Of a stretch of DNA of 30,132 bases, positions 21,465-29,476 are shown one piece after another (the first letter of the stretch is position 1; every line of letters begins with the position of its first letter). Source of the stretch: a virus; the IMG/VR virus record IMGVR_UViG_3300032516_007627, positions 1-30,132 of that record; one strand, given 5' to 3'. Below the pieces are notes generated by a model. That model searched no databases, was not told where the DNA came from, and was given only the letters and a program-made list of their open reading frames with translations. Made by a program: the position numbers and the translations under genes.

Positions 21465-22115
21465 TTACGTGCTGGTGCTGGTGCTGGTGCTCCAGGCCCC
21501 GGTCGTGTTCGCCTTGAAGGGCAGGTAGTCGCCCTCACGGAAGGCAATCATGGCCCCGAGCTTGGCGATCTCCAGCCCGCACGATGCCGTGGTGACGTTG
21601 TTCTTCATGGCCAGTATGGTCACGCGGAGGAACCGCTTTGCTGGCCGGATATCCACCGACCACGGATTGCTCGGGATGTAGTCGATGTTGTCGGTTGTCC
21701 AGGAATACTGAGCGGTACTGCCACCGCTCGACAGGACATATCGCAACCCCGGCCAGTTCTCTGTGCTCAGGTCTGTGAACGTTCCCCCGCTCGCACTCGC
21801 CTGCTGGAGGATGGCCCCGAAGGCGAGTTTCTTCGTGCTCGGGGTCGTCTCCGATCCCTCGCAGGTATGGAGATAGGCATACACGTCAGCGCGGGTAAAG
21901 TTCGCGCCGAGCTCCGGCCCCAGGCGGTCGATGACGTGGCCGGTGATGCCGCAGGTCGCGGTTGCCCCGAGCGTCGCCGACAGGGTGAACGTGGACTGAT
22001 AGACCCTGCCGTATACTGTGCTGCCGACTCCGCACAGCGTGCTCATGCCGCAGGTGAAGAAGTAGTGTTCCGGAACCGCAAGGATCACCTTCGCAATATC
22101 CCTCGTGACGCTCAT
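21465..22115 (-). CDS. Virion-associated protein downstream of capsid, 216 aa
   Basis: GGGAGG seven bases before the ATG at 22115. The protein is rich in Thr, Ser, Gly and Cys (VTRDIAKVILAVPEHYFF, then repeated Cys-Gly pairs) and has a later NWPGLRYVLSSGG and EGDYLPFK. It ends in a (Ser-Thr)n tail coded by a hexamer repeat. Its position right after the major capsid gene suggests a decoration or head-fibre protein. No family is recognised, so this is inference. Confidence 0.65.
   Translation of the reverse strand: MSVTRDIAKVILAVPEHYFFTCGMSTLCGVGSTVYGRVYQSTFTLSATLGATATCGITGHVIDRLGPELGANFTRADVYAYLHTCEGSETTPSTKKLAFGAILQQASASGGTFTDLSTENWPGLRYVLSSGGSTAQYSWTTDNIDYIPSNPWSVDIRPAKRFLRVTILAMKNNVTTASCGLEIAKLGAMIAFREGDYLPFKANTTGAWSTSTSTST
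21469..21491 (-). repeat. Hexamer repeat coding a Ser-Thr tail
   Basis: About 3.8 copies of gtgctg (plus strand) encode alternating Ser and Thr at the C-terminus of the 216-aa protein, just before its TAA stop. Slippage would add or remove dipeptides without shifting the frame. Confidence 0.75.
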
Positions 22116-22133
22116 TGGATTTCCTCCCATCGT

Positions 22134-22157
22134 GCCGGGGCCCCGGTGGGCCCCGGC
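22134..22157 (-). terminator. GC hairpin after the major capsid gene
   Basis: GCCGGGGCC (22134-22142) and GGCCCCGGC (22149-22157) form a perfect 9-bp stem with a 6-base loop, 39 bases past the capsid stop. No U-run follows, so it may be a partial terminator or an mRNA 3' end stabiliser. A weaker stem pairs GTCCCT (22165-22170) with AGGGAC (22191-22196), reaching the stop codon. Confidence 0.5.
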
Positions 22158-22195
22158 TCAGGTTGTCCCTTAGTCTCAGATTGCTACGCTAGGGA

Positions 22196-23461
22196 CTAGA
22201 CGCCCCAGCGGACCTTGTTCAGCAACGCCACCGATTCCGCGCGCCGGACGGCCAGATCGTGCTCAGTGATGACGCGCACGACGGTCTGATCCAGCGAGAA
22301 ACTGGCCTGGACTTGCGACCCGTCGTAATAGGCCGCCTCGCTGCTGGCGTCCACCATGACGTTCAGACTCTCACCGATGATCACGTCGGCGAAGTCGGCA
22401 AGGTACACCTCGGTCTCGTCCACATTGCCACCGTCCGTCAGATTGACCGGAATCCCGGTATTCACGGCGTAGGGCCAGCCCCAGAGGGTCCCGCGCGTCA
22501 ACTCCTCCCGGAACGCGAATGCTCCGGTCGTCGTCTGGACCGTGCTCAGGTAAATGTATGAGCGCGGAGCCATCAACCACCCGGGCCGCGTGAAGGGAAT
22601 GTTGGCCTCCATGAGCTTCTGGATGAGCTTGCCAAGATCCGTCGAAGCATTCGCGAGGCTAGTCGAGGCTGCCCCGATCACGTTCCCGACCGCCGCCTGA
22701 TATCGAAGACCCTTTGGCTCACCGGCCATCCCCTGGCTGCGGAGGAAGGCCGCATTTTCTGCCTGCGCCGTTCCTCGAACCGCATCGTCTCGCACGATGG
22801 CATCGGCCCCCGGCGAGGAGTAGCGGAGCAGGTCGTTGCTGATGGGCGTCAGCCCCGCCAGCTTCTTCCAGACAAGGGAGATTTGCCCGGTGGCCAACTG
22901 ACTCTTGGTAATGTTGGCATTCTCCCCGACGTAGTAGGCGGTCATCCCGCTTGTGATCTTCGGGATCTTGATACTCCCGACTGGCATGGGAAGCGACGTC
23001 GCTCCCATCCTCCGCACAACGGAGAGCGGCCGCAGAAGTTCCACGAAGTCCTGCGAGAACTGTTGTGGGATGAGCGTTCCGCCGGCCAGCGGGTCGCCGG
23101 CCGCGAGCGCCTTTTCCCTCGCCTCGATGATGGTCTTGGCGATGTCCGGGAACCCCCAACCCTTGGCGATATCCTCGGCAGGGACGGGGCGCCCGCTCTT
23201 GGCGCTCATCGCGGAGGCGGCGGCGCAGCGGATGACGAATCCGGCCAGCTCGCCCTTCTCCCGCTTGCGGGGAATCTCGGTCTCCTGCTTGCCAAGGATT
23301 TTGCTCATCCAGTCGTGCTGCTCTTTGGCAAAAGGCTCCAGGGCCTTCGCCATGGATTCCTTGACGAATTCGGCAACGCTCTTGCCCACCTCTGTCCGGA
23401 GAACGGGAAGAACCTCCGCCTCAATGTGCTTCTTCAGGTCTTCCATCGTCATGACTGCCAT
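22196..23461 (-). CDS. Major capsid protein, HK97 fold, 421 aa
   Basis: GGAGG seven bases before the ATG at 23461, eleven bases after the protease stop. Residues 1 to about 110 are helical and charged, like the delta (scaffold) domain removed by the prohead protease. From about residue 125 it shows the HK97 gp5 order: LAGGTLIPQQFSQDFVELLR, then RMGATSLPMPVGSIKIPK, then ENANITKSQLATGQISL, PISNDLLRYSSP, and a late VQASFSLDQTVVRVI. It forms the icosahedral shell. Crosslinking residues cannot be judged by eye. Confidence 0.95.
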   Translation of the reverse strand: MAVMTMEDLKKHIEAEVLPVLRTEVGKSVAEFVKESMAKALEPFAKEQHDWMSKILGKQETEIPRKREKGELAGFVIRCAAASAMSAKSGRPVPAEDIAKGWGFPDIAKTIIEAREKALAAGDPLAGGTLIPQQFSQDFVELLRPLSVVRRMGATSLPMPVGSIKIPKITSGMTAYYVGENANITKSQLATGQISLVWKKLAGLTPISNDLLRYSSPGADAIVRDDAVRGTAQAENAAFLRSQGMAGEPKGLRYQAAVGNVIGAASTSLANASTDLGKLIQKLMEANIPFTRPGWLMAPRSYIYLSTVQTTTGAFAFREELTRGTLWGWPYAVNTGIPVNLTDGGNVDETEVYLADFADVIIGESLNVMVDASSEAAYYDGSQVQASFSLDQTVVRVITEHDLAVRRAESVALLNKVRWGV

Positions 23462-23472
23462 TGCGTGTCCTC

Positions 23473-24591
23473 CTAATCGGCCCGCCCACGTGCGCGGTTG
23501 ATGGCGGCCCGGGTCTGCTCCTGGACCTCACGGGCGATGCCCGTCATAAATCCAGCAAGCGATTCCCGCACCGCCAAGGTGATTGTCTCAGGGGTGATGT
23601 CGATCGTCTTGTGTCCGTTGTTGGATGCCTCGATGCGCAATTCCTCCTCTGCGGGCTCTGCAATTTCCAGGACCAGATCCGCCGAGCGTTGCTCGGTGAT
23701 TTCCAGCCCCTCGGTCTCCGGCGCGGTTTCGAGTTGCGCCAGTACGTCGTCAATATGGCTCTTGGCCTGCCTCAACTTTCCCTCGTTCGTGGAGGAGAGG
23801 ACCCGGCCACGCTTGCCGATAGGCTCGCTGTCCTCGGGAGTCTTCCGCTGCTCCCCGTTCGCCAGCTCCTGCAATTCCTCCGTGTGCTCTTCCTTCGCCG
23901 GGACGCTGACCGTCTTCGCGCTCAGAATGCGGAACACCGCCTCCACCTGGCCCTTTGGCACATACAGGCCGTCTTCCTTCTTCCAGGTGTCGAGTTTCTC
24001 TTCGGCCCAAGCGAGGAGCGGGGTCAAGTCGATGCCGGCGGAACGGGCTTCTACAAGTGCCTCAGCATTGGCCGGCACGGGAACGATGGACCATTCGAGC
24101 AATTCCTGCTCGCTGTAATCGACGCCCTTGCGGTCCTCGTTGTAGACCCAAGCCATGGGGCGGAATCCGACCGAGGCGGCATTCAGGAAACCGCCTCTGA
24201 CCATCTGGTGAACCGTCTCGGCGAAGGGGTACACGTCCGCTGGGGCGAATTCGGCCACGCTGGAAAGACCATCGGCGCGCGATTCGATCTGCGTCGCCTT
24301 GGCCACGGGAAGCGAAGAGTAATCGTGCCCGAAGAGGACAACGGGATTCTTCCGGTAGTTGTCGAGCTGCCAGCCGGCGGGGGCGATGGTGTCTCGGTCG
24401 CGGTCGGGATTCCCCGAGGTGATACGGAAGCGGAGAGACCGGGGTTGGTCCTCGAGGGCTTTCACTTCCTCGGCGATGAATTCCTTGCGGAGGGCACAAC
24501 CTCGAACGGCGGCGGGCGATCGACTTTCCTTGGCGAGTTGCTGAAATTCTGCGGGTGTGATCCACTCGGTAGTGCCCCGCTTGCCCATCAT
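23473..24591 (-). CDS. Prohead protease (U35/HK97 gp4 family), 372 aa
   Basis: AAGGAGG lies just ahead of two adjacent ATGs (24591 and 24588); the second has better spacing. The family motifs are clear: VVLFGHDYSSLPVAKA with His89, and LNAASVGFRP with Ser140, the nucleophile region, then EWSIVPVPANAEAL near residue 165. The protease domain ends near residue 190. A long charged C-terminal extension (about 200-372, EELQELANGEQ and more) may act as a scaffold before it is cleaved. It processes the capsid delta domain. Confidence 0.92.
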   Translation of the reverse strand: MMGKRGTTEWITPAEFQQLAKESRSPAAVRGCALRKEFIAEEVKALEDQPRSLRFRITSGNPDRDRDTIAPAGWQLDNYRKNPVVLFGHDYSSLPVAKATQIESRADGLSSVAEFAPADVYPFAETVHQMVRGGFLNAASVGFRPMAWVYNEDRKGVDYSEQELLEWSIVPVPANAEALVEARSAGIDLTPLLAWAEEKLDTWKKEDGLYVPKGQVEAVFRILSAKTVSVPAKEEHTEELQELANGEQRKTPEDSEPIGKRGRVLSSTNEGKLRQAKSHIDDVLAQLETAPETEGLEITEQRSADLVLEIAEPAEEELRIEASNNGHKTIDITPETITLAVRESLAGFMTGIAREVQEQTRAAINRARGRAD

Positions 24592-24608
24592 GCCTCCTTA
24601 AACGCCAA

Positions 24609-24646
24609 AATCCCGGCCCCCTCACTTTCGTGAGAGAACCGGGATT
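24609..24646 (-). promoter_or_regulatory. Stable GNRA-capped leader hairpin ahead of the protease
   Basis: On the minus strand AATCCCGG (24646-24639) pairs with CCGGGATT (24616-24609). Inside it, CTCAC and GTGAG close a GAAA tetraloop, and UUCU can pair with GGGG by G-U pairs, giving about 17 continuous pairs. It ends nine bases before the AAGGAGG site. It fits a 5' leader stabiliser or translation control element. As a terminator it would be weak, with only a UUUU run before GG. Confidence 0.6.
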
Positions 24647-24749
24647 CGCTCTGGGACCCGTGCCCGCTATGAACTTGTTAGGCGATCAAGCCGCTCAGTG
24701 CTACTTCATTCCGCCGTTCCTGTTTAAAGCCATCCGATCTACGGTCCAG

Positions 24750-24778
24750 CTTATATCACCCCCCGCACCTGTTGTCAA
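24750..24778 (-). promoter_or_regulatory. Sigma70 consensus promoter for the capsid operon
   Basis: TTGACA (24773-24778), a 17-base spacer and TATAAG (24750-24755) on the minus strand, with an extended -10 (TGA before TATAAG). The -35 box overlaps the last codons of the 69-aa gene. The leader to the protease gene is about 150 bases. This is the best promoter match in the structural region. Confidence 0.75.
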
Positions 24779-24965
24779 GTCCCTCGATTTTGACCGGGAT
24801 CATGGCGTGCTCGAACTTCGTCTTCACCCCGCCGAACCCCTGCGGGGTGGAGGGGAACTGGATGACAAAAAGCATCTCCTTGAGCGTGCTGTCGGAGTCT
24901 ATCACGGCACGACGCCGATTGATTTCGAGCTGTAGTGCTGCCAGGATCCACTCGGAACGAGTCAT
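24756..24965 (-). CDS. Small hypothetical protein after portal, 69 aa
   Basis: The ATG at 24965 overlaps the portal stop (ATGA), so it is probably coupled. The N-terminus is helical (SEWILAALQLEINRRRAVID), and the rest looks beta-rich with a basic and Gly-rich end. The last codons double as promoter sequence for the protease. No family is recognised, and the small size leaves some doubt that it is made. Confidence 0.55.
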   Translation of the reverse strand: MTRSEWILAALQLEINRRRAVIDSDSTLKEMLFVIQFPSTPQGFGGVKTKFEHAMIPVKIEGLDNRCGG

Positions 24966-27340
24966 CGGGAAAACTCTAACCCTTCAGCGCACCTGCAAGA
25001 TGGGTGTAACGTCGGCCCCTTGCTTTTCGGATAGCGCCCCGTGCCGCCCCGCTTCTGCGTGTATTCCCCGTCGAGCGTTGCTGTGGTCCCGTCGTAAGCC
25101 TCGCAGTCCTCGCACAATCGTTCATCGTCCGCAATGATCCAACGTCTTCGCGTCCGATCCGGTTCCAGGAGTCCCTGATTCTTCGCCTCTGACCATAATG
25201 CCCGCTGCCCGTCGCTGCTGGCGTTCATGGTCTCGGTCCGAGCAATGTTGTTCGCCCGCAATCGGAGTTGCGCCTTCGCATACCGGGCAACCCGCCCGTC
25301 GATCTGTGCGTCGGTGAGTTCGCCGACGTCCTCCAGGCGGAGGCGGAAATTCTCTACCGCATCCAGTTGCCGCGAGTGCAGCCCGATGAGGTTGTCGGTG
25401 ATCAGCCGCCGGGCGGTATCGCGCGCTGGGATACCTTCGGTGAATGCCTGCTCGACATAGGAGCGAATCGCCATCCTGGTCTCCTCCCCGATCTCCGTTA
25501 CCCGGGCCGCCCCGACCCGCTCCACCCACGAGACCGCATGCGGGTTGATCAGGTCGAACGACATCTGCATCCCGGCGTCGGTGAGGACGGTATGTCCAAC
25601 CTGGGCGCCGATGAGGAAGGCGAGCTTGAGGTCGGGCAGGAGGCCGTCGAGACGGTTGCTCAGTAGATCCAGTTTCGCGGCAGCCTCTACTTGGCTCATG
25701 TTGCCGCTGGCGAGCGCCGAGGCCAACTCCTCGAGGCTCACCTCCCCATTCGCCGCGGCAATGGCTTCGAGGAAACGGCGCCGCAAGGCCGGCTCCAGGC
25801 GAGAGGCAACCCGGGAGAGCGCGGGCAACTCTTCCGGGTTGGTGGCCATGTCGCGAAGAATAACCGTCTCCGATGCCAGGTCTCCCGCATGCCGAAAGAT
25901 TGCGGCGTCTTCGTATGTTAGATGTCGCCACTTCGCGTCGGCAATCTTGCTTTGTCTTTGTCCACCATTCCCACTTCTTCCTTCCGTTATTGGAACATCT
26001 GGGGACATCCAGGCAGGACGTGTTTCGATTAGTTGTTCAACGGGTTGTAGTTGAAATGGTACCATGAAGACTTTACCGCCACCGTTCTCAATGGGCGGTT
26101 TCCCTTGCATCTCACGCCACTCATCCACAAGCAGCGTCCACGGTGCCTGTCCTGCCGTCTTAAGGGCAAACTCCCGGTCCTCGGGGACGGGGGAGACGTA
26201 ATCCAGGATGAGGCGATCATCCCATTCGGGAATGAGGAACTCCTGGAGGTTGGCGCGGAAGAATTCCAGACGGGGGACCAAGACCAGCATGGCGAAAAGG
26301 TAGAAAGCTGAATCGATCGTGCTTCGATTGGAACTTTCGAGAATGCCAAAGATTTCCGGCGGGATGCCCCAGATGTTGATGATCCGGTCTCGCTCGTCCT
26401 TGCGAAGCTCCGTCATCTGCATTTCGCGTAGGGGGGTTTTCTTGAACTCATAGACGCCAAGCTCCTGCCCGAGGAAGTGCGCCTTGAACTGTCGCCAAAA
26501 GCCCTGGTTCCGGTTGTTCCAGTCCTGCTCCAGCCGTTCGGTGTTTCCTGGGGTCAGTGTCCCTGGTGACTTTGGGAATATGAGGGCATCCGGAAGGTTC
26601 ATATTCAGGAAGCTCTGCTTGATCGCCTTGGCCGCGTATTCGTCGGTGTCCAGTTCATCCCCAAGCGCCATCGCCAGGCCGGACCCGCGCCCGTAGGGAT
26701 TCGCCGGGTCGGGGTCCTTCAGCCAGAGGATTTCGGTGTCGGGAATCTCGCCTTGCCAGGCGCGAAATCCGACACGATAGAAGCGATGCTCGGGCGTCGG
26801 CGTCGCCGTGATCCAGTTCGGCGGGATGGGGTAGAGGGCAGACGGGGCCTGGACTCCATTCCGCTCTTTGATCCAAAACCCTTCGCCAACCCCGTCAATG
26901 TGGATCATAGTCAACTTGCGGAACATTTGGCCGGTCATGAACGGATTGGGTCGGCGCATTAGATCAAGAAAGATGTGGTCCGTCACTTCACGCAACTCCC
27001 CGGCGGCCTGCGTCTGCTTCAGGAGCGCCTTGCGCTGCGGAAGTCCGGCCCGTTGGATCTGGACGTCCCGCGCCGTGCGAGGATTCGGGCTCGGTGCTCC
27101 CGTGCGGTAGAGTTCCCAATCGACCGAGGCGAATCCATCTCCCACCCGAGAGGCCACGCCCCGCAACCACGGCATCTTTGAATAGGCCTCCAGCGTCTGC
27201 CGCACGCCCCGCGTAGGCGCGAATCCCACGGCACCGGGAGAAATCCCAGGGAACAGGCGGAAGGCCGCCTCGGAGGAGCGGTCGTTGAACAACCCCACAA
27301 CTGCCTTGGCCGCGAGGGCCAGCCGATCTGCGAATCTCAT
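24962..27340 (-). CDS. Portal protein fused to MuF/gp7-like head morphogenesis domain, 792 aa
   Basis: AGGGAG six bases before the ATG at 27340, which overlaps the terminase stop (TGATG). A TTG seven codons upstream is less likely. Residues 1 to about 430 match HK97-type portals: FRLFPGISPGAVGFAPTRGV; LMRRPNPFMTGQMFRKL; then DERDRIINIWGIPPEIFGIL and LEFFRANLQEFLIPEWD. The C-terminal part (about 560-792) is a Mu gpF/SPP1 gp7-like domain, with RANNIARTETMNASSDGQRA, Cys-x2-Cys (CEDCEAYDG) and HPSCRCAEG. The portal is the DNA channel; gp7-like proteins are few-copy internal head proteins. The reading frame runs through both. Confidence 0.9.
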   Translation of the reverse strand: MRFADRLALAAKAVVGLFNDRSSEAAFRLFPGISPGAVGFAPTRGVRQTLEAYSKMPWLRGVASRVGDGFASVDWELYRTGAPSPNPRTARDVQIQRAGLPQRKALLKQTQAAGELREVTDHIFLDLMRRPNPFMTGQMFRKLTMIHIDGVGEGFWIKERNGVQAPSALYPIPPNWITATPTPEHRFYRVGFRAWQGEIPDTEILWLKDPDPANPYGRGSGLAMALGDELDTDEYAAKAIKQSFLNMNLPDALIFPKSPGTLTPGNTERLEQDWNNRNQGFWRQFKAHFLGQELGVYEFKKTPLREMQMTELRKDERDRIINIWGIPPEIFGILESSNRSTIDSAFYLFAMLVLVPRLEFFRANLQEFLIPEWDDRLILDYVSPVPEDREFALKTAGQAPWTLLVDEWREMQGKPPIENGGGKVFMVPFQLQPVEQLIETRPAWMSPDVPITEGRSGNGGQRQSKIADAKWRHLTYEDAAIFRHAGDLASETVILRDMATNPEELPALSRVASRLEPALRRRFLEAIAAANGEVSLEELASALASGNMSQVEAAAKLDLLSNRLDGLLPDLKLAFLIGAQVGHTVLTDAGMQMSFDLINPHAVSWVERVGAARVTEIGEETRMAIRSYVEQAFTEGIPARDTARRLITDNLIGLHSRQLDAVENFRLRLEDVGELTDAQIDGRVARYAKAQLRLRANNIARTETMNASSDGQRALWSEAKNQGLLEPDRTRRRWIIADDERLCEDCEAYDGTTATLDGEYTQKRGGTGRYPKSKGPTLHPSCRCAEGLEFSR

Positions 27341-28836
27341 CACGATCTCCCTGCGGGCCAATAAACGCCTTGGGTCCTTATCTGCGACAATACCGCCTCT
27401 TGGGCCAGTTTCTTTCTCGCCTCATCCGGTTCGGGGTTCTCGTTTCCATCCCCGTTGCCGTTTCCGTTCCCGGCCGCCTTCGATACCGTCCCCCCCCACA
27501 TCTCCAGGGGCCCGGGTCGCAGAGCAAGTCGGTTGAACGCGCTCGCCGCCGCGTCCACCTGGTCGTCCACGGCCCCCTCGTTTCCCGTGAAACCGTGCAA
27601 CTCGTCGATGAGGCATTTGTTCCAAGGGCCGCGAATTAGCTTGATATTCCCTGCCTCTGCCTGGGCAGACATCGGCAGAGCCCGGGTGTACTTGCTCCCC
27701 GTGGCGGGGTGAGCCCGGACGTTGTAGCCGGCAAGTTCTTGAATGCTGATCTCCGCACTCTCCTTCCCCCCGCTCCCCGGTTCCTGCTCCAGCGCGATCT
27801 CCACCTCCGGCCCGTCCATCGCCGCCGCCTGCCGGATGACCGCGTTCCGCTGGGCACTCCCCCACTGACCGCGGATCACGTCTTCCACGAAATACAGGCC
27901 GCCCGCCCGTGCCATCCGGACGCCCGCCGTCCAGTCCCCGGCCCCCTCCGTCCCCGCCTTGTCCCACGCACGCACGCTCATCGCCTCAGCCGGGATAGCA
28001 TCCACGATCTCGAACCATGCTCGATTGAACACCTTGCCCGCCTCGGGCCGGACATTCCAATTTCCCCCGAGAAGTCGCTCGCGCTCGATCATGGGCAAGG
28101 CCATGAGGTTGGCGAGATATTCCGGGTTCCCCCGCATGAGCGTCGGGTTGTCTTCGAGCTTCGACGGGATGAAAGTCAGGGACTTGGGCTGAAGCGTTGG
28201 ATGGGCTGCCACAAGGTTGATGGGATCCTCGGACCAGCGGAGTTCATCATTGTCCCGGACAAACCACCGCAGTCTCCCCTTTCGCCCCTCGACCACCTCC
28301 CCCGTCTCAGGATCAATCCACCACTGGAGAAGTTGATGGAGCCACCCGCCGACCTTATCGTTCTCCGGCACCGGGTTGCAGCTTGCGCGGATGTAGGGCC
28401 GCACGCCGCAGAGGGAGCGGTTGATGGTGAGCATGTACCAGAATTGCCCCTCGGTGAAACTCTCAACCTGATCAAAGCAGATCAACGGCACCTGCGACCC
28501 ATCCCACGCAAACTTGTCTTGCTCATACTCCATGTGCGAAAACTTGATCTTCATGCCGGACGGAAAGACCCATTCAAGGCTACCGATTCTCGGGCGTGCT
28601 CCGATGCGCGGATAGATTTCCTGGCTCGCGTCCCACAGTCCGCCGGGGTTGGTGATCTGGGGGGACTCCCGGCGGAAGATGACCGCGCTGAAATTCGGGT
28701 TCTTCATGTGGCGCAGCGGTTCCATCAGCAGCGCCCGCGTCTTCCCGCCGCCCTTCGCGCCGCCCATAATGACGATATCGGCGGAGGAGGCGAGGGCTGC
28801 TTCTTGTGGGCCGGGATGCGGACGGATTTCGCTCAT
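27340..28836 (-). CDS. Terminase large subunit, 498 aa
   Basis: The ATG at 28836 overlaps the small subunit stop (ATGA). The ATPase has Walker A GGAKGGGKT (residues 25-33) and a Walker B-like LICFDQVESF (118-127) with Asp122. The nuclease has the expected acids: WDKAGTEGAGDWTA with Asp292, ALEQEPGSGG with Glu350/Glu352, and DDQVDAA with Asp424, Asp425 and Asp428. It pumps DNA into the head through the portal and cuts it. The C-terminal tail has a Gly/Asn repeat (residues about 450-465). Confidence 0.95.
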   Translation of the reverse strand: MSEIRPHPGPQEAALASSADIVIMGGAKGGGKTRALLMEPLRHMKNPNFSAVIFRRESPQITNPGGLWDASQEIYPRIGARPRIGSLEWVFPSGMKIKFSHMEYEQDKFAWDGSQVPLICFDQVESFTEGQFWYMLTINRSLCGVRPYIRASCNPVPENDKVGGWLHQLLQWWIDPETGEVVEGRKGRLRWFVRDNDELRWSEDPINLVAAHPTLQPKSLTFIPSKLEDNPTLMRGNPEYLANLMALPMIERERLLGGNWNVRPEAGKVFNRAWFEIVDAIPAEAMSVRAWDKAGTEGAGDWTAGVRMARAGGLYFVEDVIRGQWGSAQRNAVIRQAAAMDGPEVEIALEQEPGSGGKESAEISIQELAGYNVRAHPATGSKYTRALPMSAQAEAGNIKLIRGPWNKCLIDELHGFTGNEGAVDDQVDAAASAFNRLALRPGPLEMWGGTVSKAAGNGNGNGDGNENPEPDEARKKLAQEAVLSQIRTQGVYWPAGRS

Positions 28837-29432
28837 GGCTTCGTGCCCGTGGATGGAGGGGGCTCCGGCGTCTCACGGAAATTGTCTGGCACATAAACGT
28901 GCAGCGGGTCATAGGGCTTATCACCTTCCGGGCTTGTCGGTGCAATCTTGATTGGCATGTCGAGGCCCCTAAGCCTTGAGCGCCGTTCGGAAATCGAAAT
29001 CAATTTGCTAATCGCCTCCAGGACTGGCCCATTATTCATCAACCGCTCTTTCGTCTTCGGATCGAGAACAACTTTGCCTTTATACAGCACCACATGAGCG
29101 CCGGTTAGCACCTCCATTCCCTTGCGCCACAGTTCGTCCATGCGGGCCTCTTCCATGGCCCGCAGTTCCACCGAAGGCTCCTCTTTGATTCTCCGCATTT
29201 CCCGCATACAGACGTTATAGGCGACGGACTTATTTTTCCAACCCATGATCTTTCGGATCGTCTCGTAGGTTTTGCCAGCGATTCGCAATTGGAGGGCTTG
29301 AGCGTGGGCCTCGGCGGAGAACAGTTCTCGGGTCTTGTTCGTCATCCGCATGGGGCCTTCGGGTTTGGGGGAAGTCTTGTCACTAGCGGGCGGAGGCGGG
29401 CTCGTCTTGCTGGGCGCGGCGCGCTTGCTCAT
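28833..29432 (-). CDS. Terminase small subunit-like protein, 199 aa
   Basis: The ATG at 29432 lies eleven bases past AAGGGAG. An upstream in-frame extension to 29549 overlaps the deacetylase gene and is poor sequence. The basic, Pro-rich N-terminus (residues 1-30) is followed by an HTH-like unit (AQALQLRIAGKTYETIRKIM, then GWKNKSVAYNVCMREMRR). A helical body and a Pro-rich C-terminus complete it. Such HTH domains bind the packaging site. Its direct coupling to the large subunit supports the call. Confidence 0.8.
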   Translation of the reverse strand: MSKRAAPSKTSPPPPASDKTSPKPEGPMRMTNKTRELFSAEAHAQALQLRIAGKTYETIRKIMGWKNKSVAYNVCMREMRRIKEEPSVELRAMEEARMDELWRKGMEVLTGAHVVLYKGKVVLDPKTKERLMNNGPVLEAISKLISISERRSRLRGLDMPIKIAPTSPEGDKPYDPLHVYVPDNFRETPEPPPSTGTKP

Positions 29433-29447
29433 GGGCTCATGGTCTCC

Positions 29448-29476
29448 CTTGTAGCAGATGTCGGGGGATTCGTCAA
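29448..29476 (-). promoter_or_regulatory. Possible promoter ahead of the terminase genes
   Basis: TTGACG (29471-29476), a 17-base spacer and TACAAG (29448-29453) on the minus strand, overlapping the end of the deacetylase gene. The -10 box overlaps the AAGGGAG ribosome site, so a transcript from here would lack it. That argues against a simple promoter call. Confidence 0.3.

Noticed and set aside
23461-24633. 390-codon plus-strand frame
   Set aside because: It is antisense to the prohead protease, which has catalytic motifs and a strong ribosome site.
24600-24760. tRNA or known riboswitch in the capsid leader
   Set aside because: No cloverleaf or recognised aptamer core was seen; only the promoter and one long hairpin are supported.
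27709-28896. 395-codon plus-strand frame
   Set aside because: It is antisense to the terminase large subunit, whose ATPase and nuclease motifs are intact.
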